From Paludibacterium denitrificans (GTDB taxonomy: Bacteria; Pseudomonadota; Gammaproteobacteria; Burkholderiales; Chromobacteriaceae): a DNA stretch of 64,000 nt. The position numbers and the translations under genes are program-made. Where the stretch lies: positions 2,232,001 through 2,296,000 of the forward strand of contig NZ_WLYX01000001.1 of the NCBI RefSeq assembly GCF_009707705.1. The letters are read 5' to 3'. A model generated the notes under the pieces. The model had not been told where the DNA came from and ran no database searches. It worked only from the letters and a program-made list of their open reading frames with translations. Position 1 is the first letter of the stretch; each line of letters opens with the position of its first letter. Of this stretch, positions 63,935 through 64,000 are shown in pieces.

Positions 63935-64000
63935 AAATGCTTGTAAAAATTTGTTGTTTATGGTACATTTCACCCCCTCGGTTTCTTGCCGAGAAATTGA

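Overview
The window is a 64 kb piece of a chromosome from a GC-rich betaproteobacterium. The DnaQ, GlyA, RpiA, RdgC and UvrC proteins, the MdtABC-type pump and the gene styles suggest Neisseriales (Chromobacteriaceae-like). This is a judgement from protein flavour; I cannot fix the genus. Almost all of it is core housekeeping DNA; I see no insertion sequence, prophage, integron or CRISPR array.

Layout: 0-6.2 kb holds dnaQ (cut by the window edge), ispD-ispF, rpiA, phoU, ppx and corA. 6.3-8.9 kb is a copper module (copA, copZ) behind a CsoR-like operator. 8.9-11 kb, on the minus strand, has an MBL-fold hydrolase, a small lipoprotein and lgt. 11.2-19 kb runs ilvD, a likely small RNA gene on the minus strand, a conserved gene of unknown function, glyA, nrdR, ribD and an internally repeated protein. 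19-27 kb is minus strand: an HDOD protein, an alpha/beta hydrolase, a large PAS-GGDEF-EAL-CZB protein with a PhnD-type binding protein, and guaB. 27-30.5 kb has a DUF4124 protein, uvrC, pgsA, four identical tRNA-Gly genes and tRNA-Cys. 30.7-47 kb holds guaD and then an efflux island: an mdtD-like MFS pump, two envelope proteins, mdtABC with its outer-membrane channel, and mdlBA. 47-64 kb has tRNA-Leu, a chemoreceptor, a cold-shock gene, tRNA-fMet, proQ, glycerate kinase plus a macro-domain protein, a potassium-type channel, cysK, ychJ, ohrR-gpx, dcd, feoAB, ygiD, rdgC and tRNA-Pro.

Two window-wide patterns matter more than any single gene. First, the 10-mer GTTGGCCGAA (extended ANGTTGGCCGAA) occurs about 50 times by eye, on both strands, inside genes and as inverted pairs near gene ends. 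This is the behaviour of a DNA uptake sequence, but the word is unlike the Neisseria DUS, so I propose an undescribed uptake-sequence dialect. Second, many essential genes carry frameshifts or stops, and most of these are not random. Wherever protein alignment predicts GCCGGC, the sequence instead reads GCTTAAGC or a relative, and many other indels fall on CCWGG. This looks like systematic read error at modified bases (nanopore-like), so it is indirect evidence for DNA methylation at GCCGGC and CCWGG. I therefore annotate the interrupted genes as intact in life and mark where each is broken.
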